From positions 135,674,615-135,738,614 of the forward strand of contig OW121848.1 of NCBI GenBank assembly GCA_933228895.1: DNA of 64,000 bases, given 5' to 3'. Below, piece by piece: positions 11,421 through 22,030 of this stretch. Both the position numbers and the translations under genes were made by a program. The notes beneath the pieces are model-generated. The model did not search any database, had not been told where the DNA came from, and saw nothing but the letters and a program-made list of their open reading frames with translations. Every line of letters starts with the position of its first letter. Position 1 is the stretch's first letter. This DNA is from Platycnemis pennipes. Lineage: Eukaryota; Arthropoda; Insecta; Odonata; Platycnemididae.

Positions 11421-12762
11421 ATTCCGCATACGCCCGTCCACTTGTATCTTTTGGTTTCGTGGAACGTATCCGAGAGATTTTCTCGATATTGGCCCGAAAT
11501 ATATTTCGGAGCCATAATAATCCCAAGTTGCAGGCCACACATTTTATGTCTAGGAATCAGAATCATCGGTTGGAAGCCCCAAACTTTCCAATAGCATTCC
11601 TAATATTAAAACTAAACATTTTTTGTGCCCGTTGTTAATTTATACCCACTTTATTTTAATACAATTTTTCCTGAATTAAACAAATCATTATCCATCGATG
11701 AAGTTTTAAGTTTTCATCCTCAGTTTCATTACAGTGTCAGTTGAACCCGCTTTCCTTCAAATTTTCACTCTGATTCGCTCCCTCCATACACATGAGTCTC
11801 ATAGGTTCTCAGCTGAAAATAGGATATTTCAAGTATAGCCGACCGTATGGTACTCTGGCGTCTTCAGATCTCAGCACACAGTCTCTTCCACCTTCTTCTC
11901 ACCAACTTCAACCGTACACATACTCTTAAATCCCCTATGCCCGTGCCATTCGCTAATTGCCTCCCGTAAATGTGCGACCACCGACCTAGAAAACACGAGG
12001 GCGGCACGAGGCCTTACAGCAGTCGGCCTCCGATAGCAATAGACAGACGTCATCTCACTTTCGGTTTCCACTGCTACTGGCTGTTTTAATTTTTTAAAAC
12101 AAATATTTACATAATTTATGTAATTTATTTATCAATGGCAGGTGTTTGATCCTACTATTTCAAAGTCTCGTTCAAACTTTTTATTTATTCTGGGAGTACT
12201 GACTCCGATTTTTCTTCTCTTGGTTTCTTCAATTCCGCTCTCTTTCACGGTACTAATATATGCCTTTAACTGTGACCCTTCACACGTGTTTGCTGCTGTA
12301 GTACCGTATTAAAGTCCATCTGCATCATAAGCAGTAGTCGTCCTTGGAGGCATAAACTGATTGATACTATTAATGACCTCTTACTTTGGTTTTTCCAACT
12401 TGGTGAATTTCCCCAAACACAGTCTACATGATGCAGTACGTTTTAAACAAGTAACTTAGGAAAATTACAATACCTAAAACCTCCGATCAAGTATTTAATA
12501 TTTTTGCGTGTTCTTTGCTGAGGATATTACACGAGTACGACGACATGATTACATTGCTTATTTGGAATTTGTATGTTACTTGAAAGCCAGAGATAACCTG
12601 AATTTATGTGAATTCGTCGTCGTGGGCAATTTATCCGAGAAATTTTCTTTTCCCTACCAAGACTCAATAAAGGTGTACACTGTGTAACTGCCAGGCTACA
12701 GTATATTCTTTTACATGTTGAAATTGGAATACGAACGATCAAGTAATACCTTTCAGTCCGGT
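11421..12762. other. unassigned intergenic sequence
   Basis: No domain-bearing ORF and no repeat family that I recognise. Composition returns to AT-rich after 11600. Confidence 0.4.
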
Positions 12763-13125
12763 TATTATGTCAGACTGTATGAGGCACGACCGCTATAATA
12801 TGTTGCAACTGTTGCATCGCCCAGATTTCAGGACCAATGCTGAATGGCATTTATACACCACGTCTCAAAGAGTGGGCCCAAGTGACGGACTTGGAATGAC
12901 GCTGAAGAGATCATTGACACGTGCCAATATGCACTTCAATTATAAGGAAGAAATTCAGATTCTTGTGGAACTTTACAAATTGACCCAATTGAGCGTGAAA
13001 GGAATGAACTACGAGTTAGTTACCGACGAGCAAATGAGGAAGAAAGAATAGGCTGGCGAGAAGATTCCGGGAGGCCCCTGCCGTGGAGTGAATCCGTCTC
13101 TACCGTTCGGTTATCCCACATTTCA
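12763..13125 (+). pseudogene. fragment of a repetitive animal ORF family (TSHGKGPCDG block)
   Basis: A 94-codon frame at 12767-13051 contains SDC...YNMLQLL, DFRTNAEWHLYTTS, GPSDGLGMTLKRS and TRANMH. From memory this aligns with a family of multi-copy, probably transposon-related proteins in arthropods and cnidarians that have AEWHFFATSHGKG.CDG.GGT.KR. After the TAG at 13049, the adjacent frame continues with ERLARRFREAPAVE, which fits the region expected downstream, implying a frameshift. There is no start context, and no N-terminus or C-terminus. The family name and function are unknown to me. Confidence 0.6.
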
Positions 13126-14898
13126 AAGAACACTTGATGTTGAAATATCGTTCCCAGGCAACCGAAAAAAACAAATTTCCACTTTTGCGGTACAAATTTG
13201 GATAGTTTAGAGGAATATGCAAGAGTGTTTGAAGACAAAGTACCACGTGAGTGTTTTCTCGTTGTGAAATTCTACAGGGAAACAATTTTTACACGACTAT
13301 TTTCAATTATTAAATTATAGGTCTGCTGCAGTGAGGCAACCATTACCGTATACATGCCATTCAGCATCGGTCCTCGTGTATTAATGCCATTCACCATCGG
13401 CCATCCAATCTATGAGCACAGCAATACGTAATCAGGATAAACGGAGACGGAAATGATTTGTTCTTTCGATATCCCTTGGATTTTGCTGCACTAATCTATA
13501 TTATAATCATTTACAGCATTCATATTATGTTAGATAAGAGAATGAATAAGACGTGGTAACGCGTTAACAGTTATTGAGCATGAAAAGGGTGCAGAATTTT
13601 CTGTAAGCATTTTTTAATTCTTACCTTTTGATTCTGTTCAAGTAAACTGTTATGTAATGGTTTAATAACGACTTTAAGACTTGAGAACGTGAAATGCATT
13701 TTAATATGTGACAAAATTTTATTTTGATAAACGAAGAGTGTTATGAATAATATTTTCAACACATCAAAATTTTAAGTGTGAAACTAATTCCATTGCCTTG
13801 CATAGCATAATTTATATTTTGGCTGATTCCGAAGACTTCCACCATTCATATATTGAACTATAGAGTATTTGCATACTTTTGGGAAGTGACGTCTTACATT
13901 TCTATCGATACTTGAGACAATAAATTTTCATTCTGAGGTTTGAGAGGCTTATCGCTAATTTTTTATTAGCAAACAAAATCTAATAAATTATTACTGCGCT
14001 GAAACAAAGGTCCGCCATGTTTTGTAGGCTCTGACGTTATCTCACATTCCCGACCATTTGTTCATTTGACTCTGTAGCCTTGGCGTGCGACTGTTTTGCT
14101 ATTAATCCTGCTAACGCTATTGGGACGATTTGTTTCTGAGTGAATTACATTGCAATGGAAAAGGACAGCGATAATTGGTGGGTAAAGGTCAGCGATGGCT
14201 GACTAGCCATTGGGAACTTTTCCGACAGTAAATACATGTTTTTAAAAAAATATAGGACTGTTGGTAAGCCAAAATTTCTAAAAAATTCAAGTGGTATAAG
14301 TAGGGATAACGGCAGTAAGGCGTTGAACCTCGTGCTAGGTTTCTTTGGTTAGCGAGATTATATAACAAACCGTGCCCAAAAAACATGAATTATTGTGAAG
14401 GATAAAATGGAGACTTTAGTTCTTGTGGTAGTAACCGTCTTCTACTTTTCATTAGCTTTAAATGCGATCGGATTGCAGCACTATAACGGTCGATAGTAGT
14501 TACATTACTCACACTCAGGGTAATTGCATCAATAATTTACCAAAATTAGGAAACAATTTATGAAACCTATTGACCTGAAGTTTAAAATTTCCCTCATTGC
14601 AAACAAAAATGGTTACTTCTCTTGAATTCTAGGTGTTAGCTAACACCAATCGTTGTGCATCCGTATCCATTGCAGTTGTTATTATGAAACAGAATTGAAA
14701 CTTTCAAGCTCAATTTCATCCCGTCTTAATATTATTTAGGGGTGGACTGGAAAAAATTTAGCCCATATTTCGGACACCGAAACGCTTTAAATAGAACTCA
14801 ATAATATGTGTCTAGGGAAGCTACATAATTTTTAGGGAACGGTCACGCGAGAGCCCTTTACTGTCGATGCAGGCAGGCGATACTTGGTGGAACCTAGC
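13126..14898. other. unassigned AT-rich sequence
   Basis: Nothing recognised. Near 13330-13400 there are two imperfect repeats of the phrase ATGCCATTCA.CATCGG. No domain-bearing ORFs. Confidence 0.4.
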
Positions 14899-14899
14899 T

Positions 14900-15091
14900 G
14901 CACTGAACATGTTAAGAAAAATAACGTTGTATAAGTTTACAGTTTTTATGTATTTTACCTACCGATTTCAACGTCTGACCGTCATTTTCAAGGTATACTC
15001 TGACAATGACGCTCAGACGTCAAAATCGATAGATAAAATAAATTAAAATTGTGGAATGTGCAAAATAAATTTCTCTTAACATGTTCAGTGC
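14900..15091. mobile_element. Penelope-like terminal foldback with degenerate hammerhead motifs
   Basis: Arms of about 90 bp run from GCACTGAACATGTTAAGA (14900) to its complement TCTTAACATGTTCAGTGC (ending 15091), less similar in mid-arm and similar again near the centre. The centre carries diverging hammerhead-like cores. Plus strand: CTGACAA (15000-15006), stem GACG/CGTC around CTCAGA, then AAAATCGATAG. Minus strand: TTGAAAATGACGGTCAGACG then GAAATCGGTAGG. The CTGANGA and GAAA positions are mutated in at least one place in each, so neither should cleave. Assignment to PLE ends rests on this motif plus the inverted arrangement. Confidence 0.6.
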
Positions 15092-16935
15092 CCCTTACTG
15101 CATTTAAAGGAAAAAAGTTTCTCGGTAGTAAATTAACATATGGGTTTGTGAAGAAAAAGACTGGATTTTTTCTGTTAAAACAAAACAATGTCCATGAAGA
15201 TAGAGACAAAGTCGGACAAATCCTCGGGGATTTAAGCGCCCCGTGGTCTAATCCCCGTCCACGACCGGCCAAGCACCTCGACCAACTTCCCCAAAAAGAA
15301 CACTCACCTCTGGCAGAGGATCACAAGTTCCCTCCAGGGGATATTCCATAAGTGTCATCTAAATGCCACTGGGTCCAGGCGGTTTGTCAGTTGCGCTATC
15401 CGGTCCATAGGTGGCAGGGAAGAAGCACGGCACGACGGGCGTTGTGGGCACTGTTCCGCACCCCCCGACCTATTTGATCAATGGCCACCCCAAGAAACCC
15501 CGACAAACCAATCGTTTTATAAACAACATCGACATCCAGCATCATAATGAACACTATCACTCGTGAGTGAAAATTAAGTAAATGAGGAAAAGGTTGTGGC
15601 AATCTTTTTCATTTCAATTTTTCTAGTTTGCATTTCCTTTTAGTGAGACATGCTGGATTGCTTTTTTTAAATCATTTTATTTTTGCATGTGAGCAAATGC
15701 TTTTCCTTCAGGTCTAACTACAGCAGCCGGCAGGTTGGGTTGTTGCATATCAACAATTGCTCAAAGTGCAGCCAGATGTGGGTAAAAATATATTCCGGAA
15801 CAATAGATCTTTCAGTGATAGGTGGGAAACACTGCGCCATTGCAAGCCTTCTATTGCCATTCCAAAATGCGAAGCAAAGAAACAAAATAGGTGGAGAAAT
15901 GGGCTGAAAGAGAATGGATGCACATCGTGTTTACTTACCACACTATCATATCATATAGGTACGTGCTTATTATGCAGTGCACTAATTTTGACTGATTTTT
16001 GCTCTAAGTTATGAATGGTGCCGTGATGATTATGTGCTTATATGTTAGTCATCTGGATGAAGATTATGTATCGATGAAAACAATGTAGAAATGACCGCAA
16101 AAAGTGTCGATGATGTTCTATAAAAAAGTCAATGGTTATTGTGGAGCAAGAAAATACAGTTGCTCCAATCATAAATAATTAGTTGTCGACAGTTCAGTAT
16201 TTCTTTCAGCTTTATCCCAAAACTTTCCCTTTCACAGAGGATACCCCATAAAAGCCAAATAACCCTCGTTTACCCATCGAATAAATGTAGTATTTAAAAT
16301 TTACATTTAAATGATAAATACATGACGAAAATTTTCAATTTAGCTGCATTTTAATGTTCCGAGAGGAATGTACTTAAGCGATGGCCAGCTAAAACTTGTG
16401 TGTTTCATATCTGTTCTTTTGCCCGTTGATTATCTCAATGCTTTTTCCAAGATTTGCGTATCGCAATACAGCTAAAACGAAATATTGGCAAATAAACATT
16501 CGGAAAATGATACAAAAATTGGCAAATTTGAGAATAGATCTAATATCTATGAATTTATATACAGGTTAATAAATAATAAGGCACTAATGAAGAAATACCC
16601 ATATGTGGAATTCTCAAGTTGACATAGGGGAAACAATTTTTTCCTCATATACTAATTAACTTGAATGTTATTTAGGGAGGAGTACATTGCATAATATCGT
16701 TAACAACCTGCTGCCATGCTGGTCAGTGACAATGCTTTTGACACGCAGAACGATTTGGATATTGGTTGCGCGTTCTTGGCTCACACAGAACAAAGATATA
16801 CTTCTACATTCGTGGTAGTTTGTTGGAAATTTTGAGGAATGCCGATTTTACTGTGCACATTTTTGTGTGGAATAACGCAGCGAAGTCTGTAACAAGTAAC
16901 GGTCACCGCAAATAGAGCACATGTTGTCAAAGGCC
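15092..16935. other. unassigned sequence
   Basis: A 100-codon frame at 15049-15351 overlaps the foldback arm and shows no domain. The remainder is AT-rich unique sequence with no recognised repeat. Confidence 0.4.
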
Positions 16936-17090
16936 GGTCATGGTTATCTGGTCATAAATATGACAACCTCTTGGTCGCGGGTTTAAATCCAATGGCTTCC
17001 ACGCAGCTGTTCCGATGGTTGCAGATTGAGATAAGGTTAATTCATTGTGGTATAACCTGAGTAATCCTAACACCCAGAACGAAAGTATTC
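16936..17090 (+). mobile_element. SINE-B copy (tRNA-like head)
   Basis: GGTTATCTGGTCATAAATAT, GACAACCTCTTGGTCGCGGG and the B-box-like GGGTTTAAATCC match the tRNA-like head of SINE-B (compare GACAACCCTATGGTCGCGAG at 55.66 kb). The body downstream is not confidently alignable. Confidence 0.55.
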
Positions 17091-18863
17091 AATCATTATC
17101 CAGGCCCCCTCTGGTCGCTTCCCTTTCGATGAGGGAAAGATCTCTCTCATCCATTACGAAACCATCTGAAACTATATATCTTGCGTGCCGCTACGACAAT
17201 GTGAAACTCTTTATTTGAATTTCAACTTCCTTTTCCGTGATCATAGCCGTGCGGTTTTCCCCGACGCGATGCATTTGCAGCACGCAAATAACACATTTCA
17301 CCGTCATAATGTCACGGGGTAATAACTCGCGGGAGACAGGTGGCGTTTTTACGTCATGTGCGTTCGCTCCATCATCGGGAAAAGATAAAGTTTTATTGCT
17401 CATTTTATTTTGAATGAAATGGAATAGAAAAACGGGTACCTGCCTATGTTTTTTTCAAAAGTTTATTGAATGTTATATTGCACAACATTCATCTCCAAAA
17501 CTCAACGCGTAATATTTTCTATTATATCACAATGTTCTTGATTATGAGCTCTTTCGCTTTAATTCACATGGTTATTCCCGGGTATTATTTGGATATTCGA
17601 TTACCAACTCTCGCCGCCGCCGTTGGGAAAGATTACTTGCAATATAAAGTGTCAATGATGGTTGATATAGCGGTGTTAACAGATATATTTTAATGGTAAT
17701 CATTTAAAGTAACCAATTTACTATTATTACATAATTTTACAGCAGGTTTTAATGAAGTAATTTTTATGTAATGGATGAAATCACAGTTTAAACTATTTTC
17801 GCAAACCCCTATGAATTAGACTGCCAAAAATAACTACTTCATTGACACCAATTCAGTAACATAGTTTTGGTGGCATATTAGACAGCGTTCACTAAGAAGA
17901 TATCCATCCTCAATATTTTACTCATAGGATTGTTTACTGCAATCTGCCCTATTCATTGGTAATTCCCTCACACCCTGTTAGGTTTTCTCTTTCACGTCCT
18001 TCTTTATCTGCCCTATAGGTATATTTGTCCCTTGGTCGTCCTCACGGGACTATTATATTTCTAACTAATCCATCTACCTCAAAGTTACCACTACGTGAAG
18101 TGGTGAAATAAGAGAAAATACTAATAAGACAAGTTTTAGTGTATTTGAAATTACTAATTTTCCAAGTGGTATCAGAAGGTAGTTTCCGTTGGTGCGAACA
18201 CACGGTGTTTTACTTTTATCCTGTCATCATTTGATAAAAAAATCACGTTTTTTTAAATAGCGATTCTAATAAGAAGATACAACATTTGGCAAAGTGTCTT
18301 CAATTTCCACGGGCGCAAGCTGCTGCTACAGTGGAAAAAAATGCCTCCACCTGTTTCCATGGAATTTTGAAAGGTTCTCAGCGGCCATATTAAGTATTTT
18401 AGGGCCAAAACTCAAGTGGTCAAATGGAAAACGACACGAATGACACGGAATTAGCCAATTCTGAGAAAAGATTTCAGCTCTGGAAAGAGGAAAAACTAAC
18501 CTCCTAATGCTCCGGCATCAGGGAGTGCACGGAACCCTAGAATTACCCAGATTAAATAAAAAAAGGAAGTTAGAGTGAGGCAAATCGCTTAGCTCTATTA
18601 CTTAATTCCAAAGAATAGAAGAGATCCCTTAGGGATGATGAAGCAGCGAGGTGGTTCTGAGTGATAAATCGGGCGTTGGTGTTAAGTATCGACGCAAACT
18701 CTTTCCACAAAGTAGCCTTCACGATTTTATCAACATATTTTTATCTCTTCTTCACCCCAAGGAAATCCTAGTTGAGTTCACGTAAAGGAAGTTTGAGATC
18801 GTAAGAAAGTAACATTAAAGTAAAATAAAAGAATAAAAAAAGTAAAATTGGATCACTGAGTAA
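17091..18863. other. unassigned AT-rich sequence
   Basis: No recognised genes or repeats; small ORFs only. Confidence 0.4.
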
Positions 18864-19157
18864 AAAACGAAAAAGCTATCAGAAGAGTGGAGAAAATAAA
18901 AGTGCTGAAAACTCTGAAAGGAAGACGGGACATCTTAATTGGCCATATCTTAGGACACAATGGCCTGATGAAGACAATCTTCGAGGGAGAAGTGAACGGG
19001 AATAATGGAATAGGCAGGCCTCGTATAAGATATATGAAACAAGTTGTGAAGGATGTAAAAGAGAAGAATTACGTCGATATAAAGAGGTTGGCCGTTAGAA
19101 GAATTGAGTGGAGGGCTGCGTCAAACCATTCGAAGGATTTTGACCGGTGATGATGGT
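18864..19157 (+). mobile_element. RTE-like LINE 3' fragment
   Basis: An open frame of 87 codons (18887-19150) reads GRRDILIGHILGHNGLMKTI, FEGEVNGNNGIGRPRIRYMK, QVVKDVKEKNYVDIKRLAVR and RIEWRAASNHSKDFDR, followed by GATGATGG. It aligns throughout with the last 90 residues of the long LINE copy (RRRDNLIGHILRHDVLMKTI...). This is the least-decayed 3' fragment: the C-terminal frame is still open, with no stop before its natural end. 5'-truncated. Confidence 0.9.
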
Positions 19158-19311
19158 AGGCCTTGTCCTCGGAGAGTCACACGTGTTCCCTTCAACCGGA
19201 CTCACGTAAAGAGGCCTCGCTTGGAGCTAAATCCAGGCTTTTCAGTCGGTAGCCGAACGCTCAGCAGTAAACCCTCACTCGCACGGCTTCGAGAGTGGAT
19301 TGAGCTGTTGT

Positions 19312-19520
19312 CACGACTGTGTTTGTGGTGGCTGAAGTAGCGGACTCATATCTCGAGGGACCTGATTTAAGTCCCGGCAGGGGCAGAGATTTTCGGCTGA
19401 ATCCTGGTCCAAATTTTAGTGATATGTGGTGTGCACCCTAGTGAAGTAGACCGTTCCATGGGACATCGAACCCTAGTCACCTTGACACTGTTTTTCTCTC
19501 AGCCCTTTCTTAGTTTCCGA
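19312..19520 (+). mobile_element. SINE-A copy with internal loss
   Basis: GTTTGTGGTGGCTGAAGTAG, TCTCGAGGGACCTGATTTAA and TCCCGGCAGGGGCAGAGATTT form the head. A divergent central block follows (TAGACCGTTCCATGGGACATCGAACC) with CCTTGACACTGTTTTTCTCTC. The segment with AGCAGGCTAATGCC is missing. Confidence 0.7.
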
Positions 19521-19574
19521 TAGCTATATTCTCACGCCGCTGTCCAACTGTCCTTAGGTGAGAGTCGCGTCCAC

Positions 19575-19663
19575 TAGTGACAACAAAGATTACCCATTCT
19601 GCCGCTGCCAAGTTTCGAACCAGTGCTCTCGTCACTTGGATCGACTCAACCCGCCAACCAAAC
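19575..19663 (-). mobile_element. SINE-A head fragment, minus strand
   Basis: Minus strand reads GGTTGGCGGGTTGAGTCGAT, CGAGAGCACTGGTTCGAAAC and TTGGCAGCGGCAGAATGGG, matching the A box, B box and first linker of SINE-A. It is tail-to-tail with the plus-strand copy at 19312. Confidence 0.55.
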
Positions 19664-20061
19664 CCGAAGTTGAAGAGGTGGAAAGGGGAAGCGAAGGAGG
19701 ATCCGGCGTGATATTGTCCTCGCCAGCAACAGGGAGTGGGAGGGAGCAGCTTGATTTTCGCCCGCGTCTTCCCCCATCCACCCCCCGTCAAGGACCTTTC
19801 CGCGTCTACCCCCGCTACCGCTTTCCTTCACCCCGCGCTGCCTCCCACTCCACCTCCGGAGAATGCAACCGCTCTCTTCGCGAGGGATTCGATGCATTTT
19901 TCCCCGCCAGTGTCAAGGAACTTGTCGGTCAACATCGCTTTCCGCGAGAGGACACGTTGAGTGACCGCTGATATCCGTGAACGACCCGCACCATCTTTCC
20001 CCTGGCATTGGGCGCCCGTGAGACCTTGGCACCTCCACGGATCCGGGAGCGGAGGTTTCAG
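19664..20061 (+). promoter_or_regulatory. candidate CpG-rich promoter / first exon ending in a splice donor
   Basis: GC- and CpG-rich block, pyrimidine-rich in its first half, ending in GGTTTCAG/GTGAGT, a near-consensus 5' splice site (GT at 20062-20063), after which composition turns AT-rich. This pattern fits a non-coding first exon. An overlapping 137-codon frame (19558-19971) begins inside a SINE fragment and is not credible as protein. No TATA box or clear initiator, and no downstream exon identified. Confidence 0.3.
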
Positions 20062-20896
20062 GTGAGTTTTGGCTCCGTGATATTCTTCGCTCGGTGGAAG
20101 GTGTCACATCATACAGATTAGCTTTCGTTTTCTTTTAGTAATCAAAGATAGCGAACGTTTCCGGTGTGTCGTTAACTATAGACATCCAAGCGAAAGGTAT
20201 GCATGTTGAATTGATAAACGTAACTCCAGAGTATGGGTTATTTATTGACTCCACAAAGAGGGAAGAAATGGTATTTCATTGCACCTCTCGGATTGATTTG
20301 ATTGAACATCGTTTCACGCATTTTGATTTGAAACTCCTACTTGATTATGAATGGATTTACATACAATTAACCCCTTTGGAATTTCCCGTATAGTTGTTAC
20401 GAAGAAACTTAATTTTCTTAAAAACTTATAGGTGAGCTTATTCATATTTTATTTCCGCTGATAACTTTACCAACACGCCAGAGATCTTATAGAAAAGAAT
20501 TTATTACAAGAGTCAATTTTCTATTTCTCCTCCTCTTGAAGATTTCTGCTCTTCTTGAATAATCGAAGATCCGATACGGGGCACAATTCAAGAGGGTGCT
20601 TAAAGAGTTCCTTCAAACGTGTTGTCTCTTTTGTAAACTTTTTTGCAAATACCATCCGTTACAGTACCAGACAGGAAAGATTCACGAGTAGAGGGACTGA
20701 CTGATATTCGAAGGGGGCGAATATGTGGACGGCAGTGTCAAAGTTGTGGATACAATTAATAGACCACTGGACAGTCACAACTTTAAGATATATTTCCTAT
20801 ATAATTTTACATTATTGACCCACAGAAATAAGTTGCACGTCGGACGATTAATTTAACCTCGTCAGTAAAACCAACCGTCATTTTTCTGGTATTAGT
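20062..20896. other. unassigned sequence downstream of the donor-like site
   Basis: AT-rich; a 75-codon frame at 20166-20393 has no recognised domain. If the 20061 donor is real, this is intron. Confidence 0.3.
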
Positions 20897-21202
20897 GGGG
20901 ATCGGATTGGAGTGGTGCCTTTGGTACTGGCCTCACATCTCGAGAACCCGGTTTCAAGTACCGGCGATCAAATACCCATCCCAACTTGAGAGCTATGTAG
21001 AGAGCAATTCAAGTGCAGTGCTCCGTCCGTTGCATGGGACATTGAACCGTGGTCCACTTGGCACCTTTCGATAAGAGCAGGCTCATGTCGAAGCCAGGTT
21101 TCTCTCCACTCTACCTCCGTTGCCTCTAAAAAAAATTTTCCCTCTATCCAAATTTCCACATATCCTGAATGGCAAAATGACCTTATTTGTCAGTAGCCTC
21201 CA
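20897..21202 (+). mobile_element. SINE-A copy, full length, degraded B box
   Basis: Starts GGGGATCGGATTGGAGTGGT. Contains CCTCACATCTCGAGAACCCG, a degraded B box, CAGTGCTCCGTCCGTTGCAT, GGGACATTGAACCGTGGTCC, AAGAGCAGGCTCATGTCGAAG and a tail-type-1 end (CCTGAATGGCAAAATGACC). It shares the GGGGATCGG 5' start with the copy 155 bp downstream. Confidence 0.9.
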
Positions 21203-21356
21203 ACAGCAACATTGTAGAATTAGTATAGTTTAGTACTTGTACTAATATTTTAGTGCAAAGGTGTTGTTTATTTCTCAGGATTAGGCTTCGGATTAAGTTA
21301 GGTTATACTGCGCGATATAATCTAAATAAGTTGAGTTCCTTAAAATCTTAATTTTG

Positions 21357-21684
21357 GGGATCGGGTTGTGGTGGCTAGAGTAGTGGCCTCTCATCCCGAG
21401 GGCTCAGGTTCGATTCCCGGCAAGGGCGGATTTTTCAGTGGAAAACTGGTCCCCATCTGAGTGCCTAGTGGAGGGCATTTCAAGTTCAGTACTCTGTCCG
21501 TCGGATAGGACGTTAAATCGTGGTCCCCTTGGCACCTTTCGTTAAGAGTAGGGTAACACCGACGCCGGGTTTCTCTCCACCCTTCCTCCATTTCCTGAAA
21601 ACTCCTACCATTACCCAATTACCCACCTATCCTATACGGCGCAAATGACCTCAGCTGTCGGTCACCTCCCCTAAATAACCAACA
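21357..21684 (+). mobile_element. SINE-A copy, best-preserved full-length member
   Basis: Full structure: 5' GGGGATCGGGTTGTGGTGGC; A-box region TGGCTAGAGTAGTGG; B box GGTTCGATTCC; linker GGCGGATTTTTCAGTGGAAA; central block CAAGTTCAGTACTCTGTCCG, TCGGATAGGACGTTAAATCG and GTTAAGAGTAGGGTAACACC; 3' part GCGCAAATGACCTCAGCTGT and CTAAATAACCAACAA. Length about 328 bp. Pol III internal promoter elements appear intact. Together with 44.1 kb this is the reference for tail type 1. Confidence 0.95.
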
Positions 21685-21829
21685 ATCTTAATTTTACTAC
21701 TGCCAGCTGGAACAATGATTTTCAGATCGAAACGACTAGGATAAAATAAGTGCCTTTTCCAGTACGTGTATTATTATTCATCCTAGAGCATTTATGAACC
21801 TATGTTTACTATTTCTTCAACGCCTTTCC

Positions 21830-22030
21830 TCTATCGCCCCTTCCTTTTCTCTTTCTCTTGCTCTCTCCTATATTTCTTCCCGTTCAGCCAACCTCTCACC
21901 CTTTTCACCTGCCTCCCCCCGCCCTCCCCCACACCCACCCCTCGTCTTTTCTCACGCTCCTATCGTGCGCCTCCCCAACCGTCTCACTCCGCCGACCTCT
22001 CCCTCCCTCCTCCTTGCGCATCCTACCCTG
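21830..22030. repeat. polypyrimidine block
   Basis: Strongly C/T-rich plus strand (CCTCCCCCCGCCCTCCCCCA region near 21910). ORFs across it (21794-22285 plus, 21905-22204 minus) are composition artefacts. Confidence 0.6.
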
